A stretch of 64,000 nucleotides of DNA from Geobacillus kaustophilus (GCF_000948285.1 NZ_JYBP01000003.1:1674001-1738000); one strand, 5' to 3'; shown: positions 16,669 through 27,669, counted from the stretch's first letter. Numbers and translations: made by a program. Notes: generated by a model from the sequence alone, not told the origin.

Positions 16669-18366
16669 TCATAATGAAAACTTGTTGACAATCGCCTGCA
16701 AATCGTCGGCCATTTTCGAGAGCGACGCGGCCGAAGCTGAAATTTCCTCCATCGAGGCCAGCTGTTCCTCAGTCGCCGCCGACACCTCCTGCGCACCGGC
16801 CGATGTCGACTCGGCCACATCGGCGACAAGCCGGACGGAGCGCACCATTTGCTCTGAAGAAGAGACCATGTCGCTGACCGCGGTGGATACGTCGCGGATT
16901 TGCCCCGCAACTTCGTCCACGGCGGAACGGATGCGGGCGAACGTTTCACCCGAGGCGCGAATGACGTTCGTTCCGGCCGTCACTTCGTTGACGACCGACT
17001 CCATCGATTGGACGGCATGAACCGTTTCTTCTTGGATGGCGGCGATCAATTCCGCGATTTGCTGGGCCGATTGGGCCGATTGTTCGGCGAGCTTCCGCAC
17101 CTCATCGGCGACGACGGCAAAACCGCGCCCGTGCTCGCCGGCGCGCGCCGCCTCAATGGCGGCGTTTAAGGCGAGCAAGTTCGTCTGCGCTGCGATGCTG
17201 CGGATTGCTTCGATGATCGAGCCGATTTGCTCGGAACGGTGGCCAAGCCCTTTAATGAGGTCAGCCAGCCGCTCGACCGTATCGTTCACTTTGTTCATTT
17301 GCGCGACGCCCGCCTCGATCGTTTGCCCGCCCTCAGCCGCTTGCCTTGACGCCTCAGCAGCGATGGCGGACACGCTTTGCGCCCGTCCGGAAATTTGCTC
17401 GATTCTCTCAGACATCGAATCGACGGCGGCGGACGTTTCTTCCACGCTTTGCATTTGCTTGTCCATGCCGGAAGCAACACTCTGTATCGTCATGGCGATT
17501 TGCTCGGTCGCCTTGCTCGTCTGTTCGGCGCTCGCTGCCAGCTCCTCCGACGAAGCGGCGACTTGCTCGGCATTTTGCGCCACTTCCTGGAGCACTTCGC
17601 GCAAGTTTTTTGCCATTTGTTCAAACGAAGCGGCCAGCTCGCCGATTTCGTCGCGGTTGCGAACCGAGAGCCGCCCGTCCGTCAAATCGCCGGCGGCGAT
17701 CCGCTTTGCCGCTTCCGACAGCGCCAATAGCGGGCGGGAAAGCGAACGGCTGATGAAGTAGCTGACTGCCGCTCCAGCCGCCGCCGTCAACAAGCCGACG
17801 ATGATGATCAGCCGCTGGACCGCTGCCGCCGATGCGCTCGCATCGTCATTCGCCTCCTTCATTTCCCGCTGCTGGAGAGCGACCAATTGATTCACCTTTT
17901 CATCAAATTGAGTCGTTAAGTCGCGCCCAGTTGTGGTCACAAGGGCGATGTACTGCTCTGGTTTGTTTTGCGCTTTTAAGTTGAACGTTTTTTGCCCAAG
18001 TTCGTAAAACTGCTGTTCCAGCAAATCGAGCTCGGCAAGCAGCTGTTTCGTTTCTTCCCGGGCCAGCTCCGCCGCAAGCGTTTTGCTTATTTTCTTGTAC
18101 TCCTCATGCGCTTTTTCAAAGTTTTCCCTTGACTTCTCATCGCCGGTCAACAAATAGCCGCGCATGCTGCCGACCTCGCGGCGGATCAATACTTCAAGTT
18201 CTTTGGCATTGACAAGCTTCGTCACCCGTTTATCGATCACATCGGTGTACATACGATCAAGAGTCGAAATCTCGTAATAAGAAAACCCGACTAGCAGCGC
18301 GATCAACACGTAGACGAGGCCGAAGCCAGCCAACAGTTTTTTGCGCACGGTCATTTTCATGTTCAT
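16669..18366 (-). CDS. Methyl-accepting chemotaxis protein
   Basis: Membrane chemoreceptor of 565 residues. Order: short cytoplasmic start, TM1 (about 9-29, [21 protein letters not shown]), an extracytoplasmic four-helix bundle of about 150 residues, TM2 (about 187-207, [19 protein letters not shown]), HAMP (about 208-262) and a long signalling coiled coil. The hairpin tip [22 protein letters not shown] binds CheA/CheW. The ligand cannot be predicted. I chose ATG 18366 (MNMKMTV) after GGAGG; an upstream frame to 18405 has no ribosome site and runs close to the promoter. A sigma-D promoter lies at 18411-18437, as expected for motility genes. Confidence 0.94.
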   Translation of the reverse strand: MNMKMTVRKKLLAGFGLVYVLIALLVGFSYYEISTLDRMYTDVIDKRVTKLVNAKELEVLIRREVGSMRGYLLTGDEKSRENFEKAHEEYKKISKTLAAELAREETKQLLAELDLLEQQFYELGQKTFNLKAQNKPEQYIALVTTTGRDLTTQFDEKVNQLVALQQREMKEANDDASASAAAVQRLIIIVGLLTAAAGAAVSYFISRSLSRPLLALSEAAKRIAAGDLTDGRLSVRNRDEIGELAASFEQMAKNLREVLQEVAQNAEQVAASSEELAASAEQTSKATEQIAMTIQSVASGMDKQMQSVEETSAAVDSMSERIEQISGRAQSVSAIAAEASRQAAEGGQTIEAGVAQMNKVNDTVERLADLIKGLGHRSEQIGSIIEAIRSIAAQTNLLALNAAIEAARAGEHGRGFAVVADEVRKLAEQSAQSAQQIAELIAAIQEETVHAVQSMESVVNEVTAGTNVIRASGETFARIRSAVDEVAGQIRDVSTAVSDMVSSSEQMVRSVRLVADVAESTSAGAQEVSAATEEQLASMEEISASAASLSKMADDLQAIVNKFSL

Positions 18367-18410
18367 TGGCAAGTCCTCCGTCTGTGAATCAGTATGTTGT
18401 TCCATCTACA

Positions 18411-18437
18411 TTATCGGATGATAACAGCCAATGTTTA
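18411..18437 (-). promoter_or_regulatory. Sigma-D (motility) promoter of the chemoreceptor gene
   Basis: Minus strand TAAA (18434-18437), exactly 15 bases, TCCGATAA (18411-18418), 45 bases before the start codon. The consensus is TAAA-N15-GCCGATAT/A; only one -10 base departs. Confidence 0.8.
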
Positions 18438-18578
18438 GTATTTTTTTGGCTCTTTCGCCATCTTGATGAAAAGGCCTGCTTCATTGGGAACATCAACTGG
18501 ATTTTCTCAATGAGCCTCCTCTTTCACCGTAAACTCGTAAGAAGCGCAAACAGGCCGCACCCATGCTGCTTTCCCGCC

Positions 18579-19928
18579 TTACGCCGTCCCTTCCGGCTGC
18601 CACGTGTTCCGGCCGGCTTCGGCTTCATCATGAATGAAAAGCGAGGTGACAAGCGCCGCGATGCTGCCAATGAGGCCGAACAAAAACAAATGATGAATGC
18701 CGGCCATAAACGTCGGCGCCTTCGTCAAAAACGCTCCCATGACGGTCACGCCGATCGCCGTGCCGATATTGCGGCAAAACATAAAAAAGGACGTCGCAAT
18801 TCCTTTTTCATGAGCGTCGGCAAGCTGCTGCGAGCCGATGACGCCGACGGTCGACGTCAACCCGAACGACAGCCCTTGAACAAACATGATGAGGAAAACG
18901 TACCAAAACCCATGGCTCTCGTTAAGCAGTGCAAGAAGCAAACCGGACGCAACGAGCAGCACATTGCCGATGATGAGAAGCGGACGGTAGCCATAGCGCA
19001 AAATCCATTTCCCCGCCGGCACGGCGGCAATCATCCAGCCAATGGACGAGCCAAGCAAGGCGACGCCGCTTATAAATACGGACAAGTGGGCGACGTTTTG
19101 CAAAAAGAGCGGGATGTAGCTTGACGTCCCAAACAGCGCAACGCAGCTGACAAAGCCGTTAATGTTCATCCATTTGAGCGTCCGGTGCTGGACAAGCGAC
19201 AGCGGCACGAGCGGAGACGGCTGCCGTTTTTCGAAAAAGTAAAACGCAACAAGCAAGAGCGCGCCGGCCGCCCCGTACCACCATCGCCCCCGCGCAACGA
19301 CGGTAACAAGCAAAAGCAAACTGACCGCCGCCGCAAACAACGCAGCCCCCATGTAATCGACCGCCGCCCGCTTCGGTTCATATACCTCTTTATATGGGAG
19401 CAGCGTCAAAAGCGAGAGCAAGCAAATCGGAATATTGACATAAAAAATCCAGCGCCATGTCGCGTATTCGACAAACAGCGAACCTAAAAGCGGCGCCAAG
19501 ACGGCGGAAATGCCCCACATGGCGGTAAAAAACGCCTGGATCTTTCCGCGCTTTTCCACCGGAAACAAATCGCCGGCGATAATGGCCGGAAACGGCATCA
19601 TAAACCCAGCTCCGACCCCTTGTACGGCGCGGAACAAAACGAGTTGCACCATATTTTGCGACAAACCGCAAAGAAGCGAGCCGATCAAAAATAAAATGAT
19701 GCCAAAGCTGAATACGTTTTTGCGGCCAAACAGGTCGGACAGACGGCCGGCAATCGGCGACAGGACGGTCGTTGTAATCATGTATGACGCAAACGCCCAG
19801 GCGTACAAAGAAAAACCTCCAAGTTCTTTGGCGATGATCGGCATCGTCGTGTTCATGATCGTCGTATCCATCGAGGCGACAAGCATAGCGAGCACGATGC
19901 TCACCATCACGGACAGGCGGCTGTTCAT
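18579..19928 (-). CDS. MFS multidrug-efflux type transporter
   Basis: Major facilitator of the EmrB/QacA-like drug:H+ antiporter group. It has 449 residues and many hydrophobic helices. The N-terminal motif VASMDTTIMNTTMPIIAKEL is motif D1 of the drug exporters, GRLSDLFGRKNVF is motif A between TM2 and TM3, and RAVQGVGAGFMMP is motif C-like. ATG 19928 has AAGGAG 9 bases upstream; the upstream in-frame start at 19952 lacks one. The substrate is unknown. The gene stands alone, with about 270 bases to the next gene upstream. No dedicated regulator gene is adjacent. Confidence 0.9.
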   Translation of the reverse strand: MNSRLSVMVSIVLAMLVASMDTTIMNTTMPIIAKELGGFSLYAWAFASYMITTTVLSPIAGRLSDLFGRKNVFSFGIILFLIGSLLCGLSQNMVQLVLFRAVQGVGAGFMMPFPAIIAGDLFPVEKRGKIQAFFTAMWGISAVLAPLLGSLFVEYATWRWIFYVNIPICLLSLLTLLPYKEVYEPKRAAVDYMGAALFAAAVSLLLLVTVVARGRWWYGAAGALLLVAFYFFEKRQPSPLVPLSLVQHRTLKWMNINGFVSCVALFGTSSYIPLFLQNVAHLSVFISGVALLGSSIGWMIAAVPAGKWILRYGYRPLLIIGNVLLVASGLLLALLNESHGFWYVFLIMFVQGLSFGLTSTVGVIGSQQLADAHEKGIATSFFMFCRNIGTAIGVTVMGAFLTKAPTFMAGIHHLFLFGLIGSIAALVTSLFIHDEAEAGRNTWQPEGTA

Positions 19929-20069
19929 ACCAATGCACTCCTTTTTGATCACCTATGAATATCTTATTTTACATGATGAATCATCATGGCACCAAATGAT
20001 ACGCGCCAGAAAGTCGGACTATTTGTGTTTGTTGCTGTTTTTTGTCACCTTAAAAACAGAAAGCCTCAA

Positions 20070-20096
20070 AACCGCCAACCCGTTTTCCGAGGCATC
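20070..20096 (-). terminator. Second hairpin after the LysM-NlpC gene
   Basis: Minus-strand GCCTCGGAAAAC / GTTTTGAGGC (arms of unequal length, so a small bulge), followed by a T-rich stretch (TTTCTGTTTTT). It may back up the terminator at 20141-20185. Confidence 0.5.
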
Positions 20097-20140
20097 ATCC
20101 TGCTTCTTTTTTGGATTCGGCTTTCACTCGCACGAACAAC

Positions 20141-20185
20141 AAAAAAGCTGTTCACCGAAGCGCCTAAGGCTTCGCGCGAACAGCT
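20141..20185 (-). terminator. Terminator of the LysM-NlpC gene
   Basis: Minus-strand AGCTGTTC...GAACAGCT with an inner CGAAGC/GCTTCG stem, followed by TTTTTTGTTG. It lies 20 bases after the stop codon. Confidence 0.9.
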
Positions 20186-20203
20186 GCGTTCATCGTCTTT
20201 CAT

Positions 20204-21229
20204 TTAGTTGATGACTCGAACCGCTTTTACATACCGCGTTTTCCAATAGGACGACGTCAGCGATGAATACGCAACGCCCAACGAAACGGTCGCGTTGATC
20301 ATTTGCCCGTTGCCAGCGTAAATGCCGACATGGTTGATCGACCCGTTTGAATCGGTGTCAAAAAAGACGAGGTCGCCTTTTTGCAACTGGCCAAACGACA
20401 CCGTTCTTCCCGCTTGCGCCTGAGCGGTGGATGTGCGCGGCAACGAAATGCCGGCTTCGCCAAAAACGCGCATCGTAAACGATGAGCAGTCAAACACATC
20501 GGTGCGCGATGGGCTTGCTCCGTACAAATAGCGCGCTCCCAAATATTTTTCTGCAATATCGATGATTCGGTCGGCAAACGATGCGGACGACTCGGCAACA
20601 GCCGAGTTGGCGGCCGATACTTGCTGCTTGGCCTCCCGGACATCAGCCGTTCCGCCCGCCACTTTAATGGCTTGGCCAATGCGGATGGTGTTCGGGTTTG
20701 TAATTTGCGGATTCAGCGCCAATAGACGGTCGACCGTCGTTTGAAACTTGTTCGCAATTCCCAACATCGTATCCCCCGCCTGCACGATGTACCGGCCGCT
20801 TGTCGGCACGGCTGCCGGCTGCACATTGTATGTATTGGAACGTTCTTGTCCCCCTGCTACTTGAAGCTTCTGCCCAGCGCGAATGAAGTCTGGGTTCGTA
20901 ATGCTTGGATTGAGCTTGAGCAGCGCATCCACAGTCGTGCCAAACTTGCGGGCGATTCCGCTTAACGTATCACCAGGCTCGACCGTATATGCATTCGAAG
21001 AAGTTTCGTTCGATTCATTTGGCTCATTGACGCGCAATACTTGTCCGGGAAAAATCAAATCCGAAGACAAATCGTTTTCTTGCTTTAACGCTGCGACCGT
21101 CGTGCCGGATTGCCGTGCAATCTTCCAAAGCGTATCGCCTTTTTGCACCGTATAGCTCGCCGCCGATGCCGCGTGGCCGGCCAACAAGGAACCGATCAAC
21201 GTGCTTGTCAATACCACTGTTTTTTTCAT
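20204..21229 (-). CDS. Secreted peptidoglycan D,L-endopeptidase with three LysM domains (LytE/LytF/CwlS-like)
   Basis: Exported cell-wall hydrolase of 341 residues. A signal peptide (about 1-24, cleavage after HAASA) is followed by three LysM repeats (about 25-68, 80-124 and 145-191, each beginning Y-V-Q/E-x-GDT) and a C-terminal NlpC/P60 domain (about 218-341) with catalytic Cys248 in FDCSSF and His300 in INHVGIYAG. The family cleaves D-Glu-mDAP bonds in stem peptides during growth or cell separation. It is monocistronic, with a strong terminator. A WalR-type box about 155 bases upstream suggests control by the WalRK cell-wall system. LytE, LytF and CwlS cannot be told apart from this. Confidence 0.93.
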   Translation of the reverse strand: MKKTVVLTSTLIGSLLAGHAASAASYTVQKGDTLWKIARQSGTTVAALKQENDLSSDLIFPGQVLRVNEPNESNETSSNAYTVEPGDTLSGIARKFGTTVDALLKLNPSITNPDFIRAGQKLQVAGGQERSNTYNVQPAAVPTSGRYIVQAGDTMLGIANKFQTTVDRLLALNPQITNPNTIRIGQAIKVAGGTADVREAKQQVSAANSAVAESSASFADRIIDIAEKYLGARYLYGASPSRTDVFDCSSFTMRVFGEAGISLPRTSTAQAQAGRTVSFGQLQKGDLVFFDTDSNGSINHVGIYAGNGQMINATVSLGVAYSSLTSSYWKTRYVKAVRVIN

Positions 21230-21334
21230 GCTGCATCCCCCTATGACGTCGATGTATCTATCTTTGTGTATCCATGTTTATACAAAATTCGCTATCACTC
21301 TACAAAATTCACCATGTATGCCTGCACATGAGCC

Positions 21335-21340
21335 ATTATA
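21335..21340 (-). promoter_or_regulatory. Candidate -10 element for the LysM-NlpC gene
   Basis: TATAAT on the minus strand about 105 bases before the start codon. No good -35 lies 17 bases upstream, which would suit an activator-dependent promoter working with the WalR box at 21385-21401. Confidence 0.4.
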
Positions 21341-21384
21341 GTAAAATCAAAGCAATCCGTCTGTAACAGAAAGAATAAAAGTAG

Positions 21385-21401
21385 ATTACAAAACGATTAC
21401 A
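21385..21401 (-). promoter_or_regulatory. WalR (YycF) binding box
   Basis: Minus strand TGTAAT-N5-TGTAAT, a perfect match to the two-repeat TGTWAH-N5-TGTWAH box. It ends in the first base of the mutL terminator and lies upstream of the LysM-NlpC gene. Confidence 0.65.
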
Positions 21402-21435
21402 AAAAGCACCCCCTTTGTCGCGCAAAAGGGGGCGC
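21401..21435 (-). terminator. Terminator of mutSL
   Basis: Minus strand GCGCCCCCTTTT / AAAGGGGGTGC stem, then TTTTTG, just after the mutL stop at 21439. Confidence 0.88.
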
Positions 21436-21438
21436 AGG

Positions 21439-23331
21439 CTACATCACCCGTTTAAATAGTTTTTCAATTTCATATGTCGAAAAATGGACGATGATCGGCC
21501 GGCCGTGCGGACAAGTAAATGGGTCCGTCGTCTGCCGCAGCGCCTCAAGCAAAGCGAACAGTTCATCCTGGCGCAAATGTTGGTTTGCTTTAATGGCGCG
21601 CTTGCAGCTCATTAAGATGGCCGCTTGTTCGCGCAATTGATTGATGTCGACCGTTTTTGCCGCCAACACTTGTTCGATCATTTCCTCGATGATTTCCTTT
21701 TCTCTCCCTTTCGGAAACCACGTCGGATGGGAGCGAACGAGAAACGCCCGCGGCCCAAACGGCTCAAGAAACACGCCGCAGCGCGCCAGCTCATCGCGGG
21801 AGGCGGCGATCCGCTCGTACTCGTCGGCTGGATATTCAAACATCAACGGAACGAGCAGCTCCTGCACTTCCTTCGTGACTTCGCCGAGTTTTTCTCGGAA
21901 ATATTCATAGTTGATCCGCTCTTGAGCCGCATGCTGATCGATCATATACAACCCATGTTCGTTCTCCGCCAAAATGTACGTCCCATGCAATTGTCCGATC
22001 GGATAAAGCGGCGGCAGGCGATCGGCCGCCGCTTTATCCGCCTCTTGCCCATCTGTCGTCAAGCGGAGGGCGCGCCGTTCTTCTCCCACCTCTTCTTCCT
22101 GCTTTCGCTCGAAAGCGGCCCCATGTTCATCCGGTATTCCCCATTCATCCGTCTGCACAGCCGCGGATGGCTGCTCAGCCGGTGCGTCAACGGTTAGCGG
22201 CGCAAGAGGGGCGGTCGCATCTTCCCCGCCGCCGATGCCGCTCGATAAGACAGACGGCTCGCGGACGCGATGAGTGAACGTCCAAGCCGCCTGCTCCACC
22301 TTTGGTTTTGCCATCTTGCTGTCGGCAGATACGGACGGAATGAGCGTCCGCTCGCGAAATGCCTGGCGGATCGCGTCCGTCACGAGCTCATTCAGCTCTG
22401 CTTCCTTGCTAAAGCGGACTTCGAGCTTTGCCGGATGGACGTTGACATCGACAAGCACCGGATCCATTTCAATGGATAAAAACACAATCGGATAGCGGCC
22501 GATCGGCAAGAGCGTATAGTAGCCGGCTTCAATCGCTTTCACAAGCGGCACGCTGCGCACATAGCGGCCGTTGACAACAAGCGAGATGTAGTTGCGCGAG
22601 GCGCGCGTCACGTCCGGCGGCGAAATGTAGCCGCGAACGGTAAAATCGAGCGATTCCGCTTCGATGGGGATCATTTGTCTCGCCGTCTCGGCGCCGTAAA
22701 TAGCGGCGAGCACGTGCCGGACATCGCCGCTGCCATTGGTGGCAAGCAATGTTTTGCCCTGGTGGCGGAGGCGAAATGATACGTCCGGATGGGCGAGCGC
22801 TAGCCGGTTGACGACGTCGGCCGCATGGCCGAGCTCGGTGTGGATCGTTTTCATATATTTCAAGCGCGCTGGGGTGTTGAAAAACAAGTTCGATACGGTA
22901 ATATCCGTCCCTTTGCGCCCTGCCGCCCGCTCGCGGGAGACGAGTGCGCCGCCTCGAAGCACAAGCTTCGTTCCCGGTCCGCTGCCCGTGCCGGTCGTCA
23001 GCTCGACTTCGGATACAGAAGCGATGCTCGGCAGCGCCTCACCGCGGAACCCGAGCGTGCGGATGCGGAACAAATCGTGCTCGTCATGAATTTTGCTTGT
23101 CGCATGGCGTTCAAAAGCGAGCAAGCAGTCGTCTTCCTCCATGCCGTCGCCGTTGTCGATGACGCGGATTTTCGCCATTCCCGCTTCTTCAAGCTCGATG
23201 TTGATGACCGTACTACGGGCATCAATGGCATTTTCCACCAACTCCTTGACGACCGAAGCCGGCCGCTCGACGACCTCGCCGGCGGCGATTTTGTTTGCCA
23301 GCAGATCATCGAGCTTGCGGATGCGTCCCAT
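21439..23331 (-). CDS. mutL: DNA mismatch repair endonuclease MutL
   Basis: Links MutS mismatch recognition to strand removal. The 630-residue protein has a GHKL ATPase N-terminus ([32 protein letters not shown]), a transducer domain to about 330, a variable acidic linker (about 335-435) and a C-terminal dimerisation/endonuclease domain. The endonuclease metal motif [12 protein letters not shown] (about 464-475) is intact, together with [12 protein letters not shown] and CPHGRP near the end. This indicates a nicking MutL of the MutH-less type. ATG 23331. It lies 14 bases after mutS, so they form an operon. Confidence 0.97.
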   Translation of the reverse strand: MGRIRKLDDLLANKIAAGEVVERPASVVKELVENAIDARSTVINIELEEAGMAKIRVIDNGDGMEEDDCLLAFERHATSKIHDEHDLFRIRTLGFRGEALPSIASVSEVELTTGTGSGPGTKLVLRGGALVSRERAAGRKGTDITVSNLFFNTPARLKYMKTIHTELGHAADVVNRLALAHPDVSFRLRHQGKTLLATNGSGDVRHVLAAIYGAETARQMIPIEAESLDFTVRGYISPPDVTRASRNYISLVVNGRYVRSVPLVKAIEAGYYTLLPIGRYPIVFLSIEMDPVLVDVNVHPAKLEVRFSKEAELNELVTDAIRQAFRERTLIPSVSADSKMAKPKVEQAAWTFTHRVREPSVLSSGIGGGEDATAPLAPLTVDAPAEQPSAAVQTDEWGIPDEHGAAFERKQEEEVGEERRALRLTTDGQEADKAAADRLPPLYPIGQLHGTYILAENEHGLYMIDQHAAQERINYEYFREKLGEVTKEVQELLVPLMFEYPADEYERIAASRDELARCGVFLEPFGPRAFLVRSHPTWFPKGREKEIIEEMIEQVLAAKTVDINQLREQAAILMSCKRAIKANQHLRQDELFALLEALRQTTDPFTCPHGRPIIVHFSTYEIEKLFKRVM

Positions 23332-23345
23332 CGGGCCTCCCTCCT

Positions 23346-26057
23346 TTACTTGAGGAGCTTTTGCAGTTCATACAGTTTGTTGAGCGCCTCAAGCGGCGTC
23401 ATCTCGAGCAAATTGATCTCTTTCAGCGCCGCGAGCGCCTTTTTCTCTTTGCTTGAAAGAGGCGGCTCCACAGGCGCCGGGGCAAGGTCAGGAAACATGC
23501 TCAGCTGCTCAAACGCCGCTTCCGCCAAAACGCCATCCCGCGCCGCGCCGGCTGACGGACGGGAGGCCTTCTCGCGCTCAACCGCGCGGCCAACGTCTAA
23601 CGCTTCGTTCCCCTGAAAAGCCAAACCCGCTTCCACCAAAGCGCCATCGTCCATCCTGCCTGCGGCGGCTTCCTGTTTTCCCGCCGCTTTCTCCAATTCC
23701 GCTAAAATGGCCCGCGCGCGTTCAATGAGCGAAGCCGGCAGCCCGGCCAGCTCAGCGACGTGAATGCCGTAGCTCTTGTCAGCCGGCCCGTCGGCGATTT
23801 GATGCAAAAAGACGACTTTGCCATTTTCCTCGATGGCGCGGGCATGGACGTTCGAAAGCCGCGGGAGCGAATGCTCCAAGGCGGTGAGTTCATGGTAGTG
23901 GGTGCTAAATAGTGTTTTCGCGCCGATATGGTCGTGAATGTACTCAATAATCGCCTGGGCGAGCGCCATGCCGTCGTACGTCGATGTGCCGCGCCCGATT
24001 TCATCAAACAAAATGAGGCTGTTTTGCGTCGCATGAGCGATGGCGCGGCGCGCCTCCAACATTTCGACCATAAACGTGCTTTGTCCTGCCGACAGGTCGT
24101 CAGCAGCGCCGATGCGGGTGAACACTTGGTCAAAAATAGGCAGCACCGCCCGCTCGGCGGGAACGAAACAGCCGATTTGCGCCATGACGGCGGTGAGCGC
24201 CACTTGCCGCATGTACGTGCTTTTTCCAGCCATGTTCGGTCCAGTGATGAGCAGCATTTCCCGCTCGCGGTTCATGCAACAGTCATTCGGCACGTACATT
24301 TGCGCGCCGAGCACTTTTTCGACAACCGGGTGGCGGCCGCCTTGAATCACCAAGACGCGCTCCGTGGAAAACTGCGGACGCACATAGCGATACTCGTCGC
24401 TGATCGTTGCGAATGATTGAAGCACATCAAGCTCGGCAATGGCTTTCGCCAACGTCTGCAGGCGCGGAATGTATTGCTTCACTTGCTCGCGAATGGCGAC
24501 AAACAGTTCATATTCGAGTTCAATGCTTTTTTCTTCCGCCTCCAAAATGAGCGCCTCTTTTTCCTTCAACTCCGGGGTGATAAAGCGCTCGGCGTTGGCG
24601 AGCGTCTGCTTCCGCTCGTAACGTCCTTCCGGAACAAGGGGGAGATTGGGCTTTGTCACTTCAATATAGTAGCCAAACACTCGGTTGTAGCCGACTTTGA
24701 GCGATTTGATGCCGGTCGCTTCCCGCTCTTTCGCCTCAAGTTCAGCGATCCACGCTTTGCCGTTGCGGCTCGCGTCGCGGTAGCGGTCGAGCTGCTTGTC
24801 ATACCCGTCTTTGATGAGGTTCCCTTCTTTGACGGAAAGCGGCGGCTGTTCTTGAATCGAGCGCTCGAGCAAATCGACGAGCTCTTCGCACGGGTCAAGG
24901 CGCTCGCACAGCTTGTCCGCTTCAGCGAGCGGCAGCGCGCCAACAGTCTGGCGGAGCGCCGGCACTTGAAGAAGCGACTTTTTCAGCTGCACGAGATCAC
25001 GGGCGTTGGCGTTGCCGTAGGAGACGCGGCCGACAAGGCGCTCAATGTCGTAAACGCCACGCAGCCTGTCGCGCAGCTCCTGCCGTTCAAAATAGCTCGT
25101 TTTCAACGTTTCCACAAAATCGAGGCGCCGTTCGATTTCGCGCCGATCAATGAGCGGCCGGTCCAGCCATTGTTTTAAGAGCCGCCCGCCCATCGCTGTC
25201 ACCGTTTCATCCAAAAGCCATAACAACGAACCTTTCCTTCCTTTTGACCGCACCGTTTCGACCAATTCCAAATGCAGCTTGGAATGTCGGTCCATTTTCA
25301 TATAGTGGTCAACTTGATACAACTCAGCCGGCTGCAAATGATCGAGCCGCCGCTTTTGCGTGCGGACAAGGTAATGAAGCAAGCGGGCGGCGGCCGTCCG
25401 AAGCTTTTCTTGCGCCACATGGCCGATGACGCCGTTCCATTCGTCGCATAGCGATGTGTCGTCCTCATAAGAGACCGCCGCCTCGTACCGCTCTTTCAGC
25501 TCGCGCACCCACTCTTCGCTGCTGTCTGTGGCAACGATGATCTCCCGCGCTCCAACGGCGTGCAGCTCGTTCGCCGCTTCCTCCCACGAAGAAAGAAGCG
25601 TCAACCGGACCTCGCCGGTCGACAAATCGGCGTAAGCCAATCCGTATGTACCATCAGCAAACGGCGTGAGCGCCGCCAAGTAGTGGTTTTCCTTCTCGGT
25701 GAGCCCTTTGCCTTCCATGAGCGTCCCCGGCGTGATGAGCTGCACAACTTCGCGGCGAACGACGCCTTTGGCCGTTTTCGGGTCTTCGACTTGTTCGCAA
25801 ATGGCGACTTTATATCCCTTTTCGATCAACTGTTCAATATATCCTTGCGCCGAATGGTACGGCACCCCGCACATCGGCACCCGTTCATCGCCGCCGCCAT
25901 CGCGGCTTGTGAGCGTAATTTCCAGCTCTTGCGCCGCCTTGATGGCGTCGTCAAAAAACAATTCGTAAAAATCGCCAAGCCGGAAAAATAAAAACGCGTC
26001 CGGATATTGCGCTTTAATGTGCAAATATTGCTGGATCATCGGTGTGTACGATGGCAT
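23346..26057 (-). CDS. mutS: DNA mismatch recognition protein MutS
   Basis: Binds mismatches and small loops. The 903-residue protein has the mismatch-reading Phe-x-Glu motif as F30-Y31-E32 ([10 protein letters not shown]), connector and lever domains, and an ABC ATPase with Walker [16 protein letters not shown], the signature region STFMVEM and Walker [20 protein letters not shown]-terminal tail of about 110 residues includes the helix-turn-helix dimer region and an alanine-rich segment less conserved than the rest. ATG 26057. Its promoter region abuts the target-site copy of the insertion element (26129-26154); a TATAAT at 26106-26111 is a candidate -10. Confidence 0.97.
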   Translation of the reverse strand: MPSYTPMIQQYLHIKAQYPDAFLFFRLGDFYELFFDDAIKAAQELEITLTSRDGGGDERVPMCGVPYHSAQGYIEQLIEKGYKVAICEQVEDPKTAKGVVRREVVQLITPGTLMEGKGLTEKENHYLAALTPFADGTYGLAYADLSTGEVRLTLLSSWEEAANELHAVGAREIIVATDSSEEWVRELKERYEAAVSYEDDTSLCDEWNGVIGHVAQEKLRTAAARLLHYLVRTQKRRLDHLQPAELYQVDHYMKMDRHSKLHLELVETVRSKGRKGSLLWLLDETVTAMGGRLLKQWLDRPLIDRREIERRLDFVETLKTSYFERQELRDRLRGVYDIERLVGRVSYGNANARDLVQLKKSLLQVPALRQTVGALPLAEADKLCERLDPCEELVDLLERSIQEQPPLSVKEGNLIKDGYDKQLDRYRDASRNGKAWIAELEAKEREATGIKSLKVGYNRVFGYYIEVTKPNLPLVPEGRYERKQTLANAERFITPELKEKEALILEAEEKSIELEYELFVAIREQVKQYIPRLQTLAKAIAELDVLQSFATISDEYRYVRPQFSTERVLVIQGGRHPVVEKVLGAQMYVPNDCCMNREREMLLITGPNMAGKSTYMRQVALTAVMAQIGCFVPAERAVLPIFDQVFTRIGAADDLSAGQSTFMVEMLEARRAIAHATQNSLILFDEIGRGTSTYDGMALAQAIIEYIHDHIGAKTLFSTHYHELTALEHSLPRLSNVHARAIEENGKVVFLHQIADGPADKSYGIHVAELAGLPASLIERARAILAELEKAAGKQEAAAGRMDDGALVEAGLAFQGNEALDVGRAVEREKASRPSAGAARDGVLAEAAFEQLSMFPDLAPAPVEPPLSSKEKKALAALKEINLLEMTPLEALNKLYELQKLLK

Positions 26058-26128
26058 CGCTTCTCCCCAACCTTTTCGGCCCGAAGGCTCGTTGATTGCG
26101 CTACTATTATAACAAGCGGCAAAAGAAA

Positions 26129-26154
26129 AAACTAGGAAAGAAATTTCCTAGTTT
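26129..26154. repeat. Left target-site duplication (26 bp palindrome)
   Basis: Identical 26-base sequence to 27697-27722. Its arms AAACTAGGAAA and TTTCCTAGTTT form a perfect 11-bp stem around GAAA. On the minus strand it is followed by TTTTTTCTTTT, so this copy keeps the full terminator form. Confidence 0.9.
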
Positions 26155-26166
26155 CAGACTGTTGAC

Positions 26167-26202
26167 AAAATGGTTATAAGACAGTTGTCTTATAACCATT
26201 TT
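26167..26202 (-). terminator. Perfect hairpin at the transposase 3' end
   Basis: Seventeen-bp perfect stem with a two-base loop (AAAATGGTTATAAGACA and its complement), overlapping the last codons and stop of the transposase. It would terminate in both directions, given A and T runs at the stem base. Confidence 0.75.
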
Positions 26203-27625
26203 GTTCCATTTTTAAGGTTGTTTTTCTTGATGAACGAACCAAAATAGATGCATACTCGAATACATACAGAAAGGAGAGGCCCTTTCTCCACAAGTAGTTC
26301 GCCAATTTCTTTAAATTCATGGCAGCACAAACAAGCATCGCCTGCATCTGGTTTCTTTCCAATCCTCGGTAATTCGTCCAGCGCAGACCATGCTTCTCTT
26401 TTAAATCTGCAAAATTCCGTTCAATCGTCTGTTTCCTTAATTCATACAACTCGCGATGTTCTGGTACATATCGTAAATGTTCGGCTTCTTCGTAATACTC
26501 TTGCCAAACATGGCGTGTCACGACTTTCGTATGATTTTTGCTTGCTGTACACTTTTGAAGGGATGGACATCCCTGACAGATGGATGGATCTGATTTATAC
26601 TCCCGATAGCCTTCCCGATTCGTTGTTGAATAAGATAACACTTGGTGATTGGGACAAAGGTAACAGTCAAAATGTTCGTCATATGCAAATTCAGATTTTC
26701 GGAAGAACCCATCTTTCGTCTTTGGACGAGTATATGGCCAAATCGGATGGATCTCTTGTTCTAATAGGTATTTCGCAATCGCTGGCGTTTTATATCCGGC
26801 ATCGATGCACACATCTGTTGGGCATCCTTTGATTTCTTGCTTCACTCGCTCAAACAGTTCAAAAAACGCTTGGCTATCATGAACATTGGCGGCAGTGACA
26901 TACGTGTGTAATATCCAACCATGTCGGTCACAAGCGGTGTGATAAGAGTAAGCAAATACCCGTTCACGTTCATTTTTCACAAACATCCCACTGTCTGGAT
27001 CTGTTTTACTGACTTTGATTTCTCGTTTTTTTTTATCATTTTCTGGCGGTAGTGGGGATTTCCCATGAGCGATGCGATCTCGCTCAATTTCTTTTTCTAA
27101 TTCATCTTGATAAGCTTTCGCTTCCACTTCTGCCATTTCTGTTGTGAATTTTCTTTTGTTCGCACTCGCCTTCACATGAGTAGAATCGACAAATACGACA
27201 CTTGGATCCACAAGCCCGTGTTGAAAGGCTTCTTCCAAGATTCTTGAAAAAATCTTTTGAAAAACATCGGTTCCCGCAAAACGTCGCGTGTAGTTTTTAC
27301 TTGGTGTCGAATGATGGGGCACAGGATCATGCAGACTCAATCCCAAAAACCAACGATAAGCCACATTTGTTCGAATCTGTTCTACGGTTTCACGCATCGA
27401 ACGAATCCCAAAGATGTAACGAATCAAATACATTTTGAACAGCACAACGGGATCAAGACTTGGTCGTCCATGGTTAGGAGAATACAAATCCTTGACCATA
27501 TCGTAGATAAAGGAGAAGTCAATGGCTTTTTCTAGTTTACGAACAAGGTGGTCTTCAGGAACAAGATCATCAATTTTTACCGTTGTTTCGATATGTCTCC
27601 GATCTTCTTGGTAACGTTGAAGCAT
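26174..27625 (-). CDS. IS1182-family DDE transposase
   Basis: Transposase of 483 residues. The N-terminal domain (LVPEDHLVRKLEKAIDFSFI, GRPSLDPVVLFKMYLIRYIFGIRSMRETVEQI) is typical of the IS1182/IS5-like group. Candidate catalytic residues are Asp in VVFVDSTHVKA, Asp in CIDAGYKTPAIAKYL and Glu in the ERNFADLKEKHGLRWTNYRG region. A cysteine cluster (CYLCPNHQ...CQGCPSLQKC) may bind zinc. I chose ATG 27625 (MLQRYQED) with AAGGAG upstream; the frame also opens at 27643. Base composition is clearly more A/T-rich than the neighbouring genes, consistent with recent arrival. Confidence 0.93.
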   Translation of the reverse strand: MLQRYQEDRRHIETTVKIDDLVPEDHLVRKLEKAIDFSFIYDMVKDLYSPNHGRPSLDPVVLFKMYLIRYIFGIRSMRETVEQIRTNVAYRWFLGLSLHDPVPHHSTPSKNYTRRFAGTDVFQKIFSRILEEAFQHGLVDPSVVFVDSTHVKASANKRKFTTEMAEVEAKAYQDELEKEIERDRIAHGKSPLPPENDKKKREIKVSKTDPDSGMFVKNERERVFAYSYHTACDRHGWILHTYVTAANVHDSQAFFELFERVKQEIKGCPTDVCIDAGYKTPAIAKYLLEQEIHPIWPYTRPKTKDGFFRKSEFAYDEHFDCYLCPNHQVLSYSTTNREGYREYKSDPSICQGCPSLQKCTASKNHTKVVTRHVWQEYYEEAEHLRYVPEHRELYELRKQTIERNFADLKEKHGLRWTNYRGLERNQMQAMLVCAAMNLKKLANYLWRKGLSFLYVFEYASILVRSSRKTTLKMEQNGYKTTVL

Positions 27626-27669
27626 CTTATTCCACTCCTTCAAGATACCCTTATACCTATATATTAAAA

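Noticed and set aside
18434-18470. TGGC-GAAAGA-GCCA next to a T-run as a terminator for the MFS gene
   Set aside because: Only four stem pairs, and the T-run is on the wrong strand for the MFS gene; it lies beside the sigma-D promoter instead.
26248-26832. 194-residue plus-strand frame inside the insertion sequence
   Set aside because: It is antisense to the transposase, which has clear family motifs, and has no recognisable domain or ribosome site of its own.
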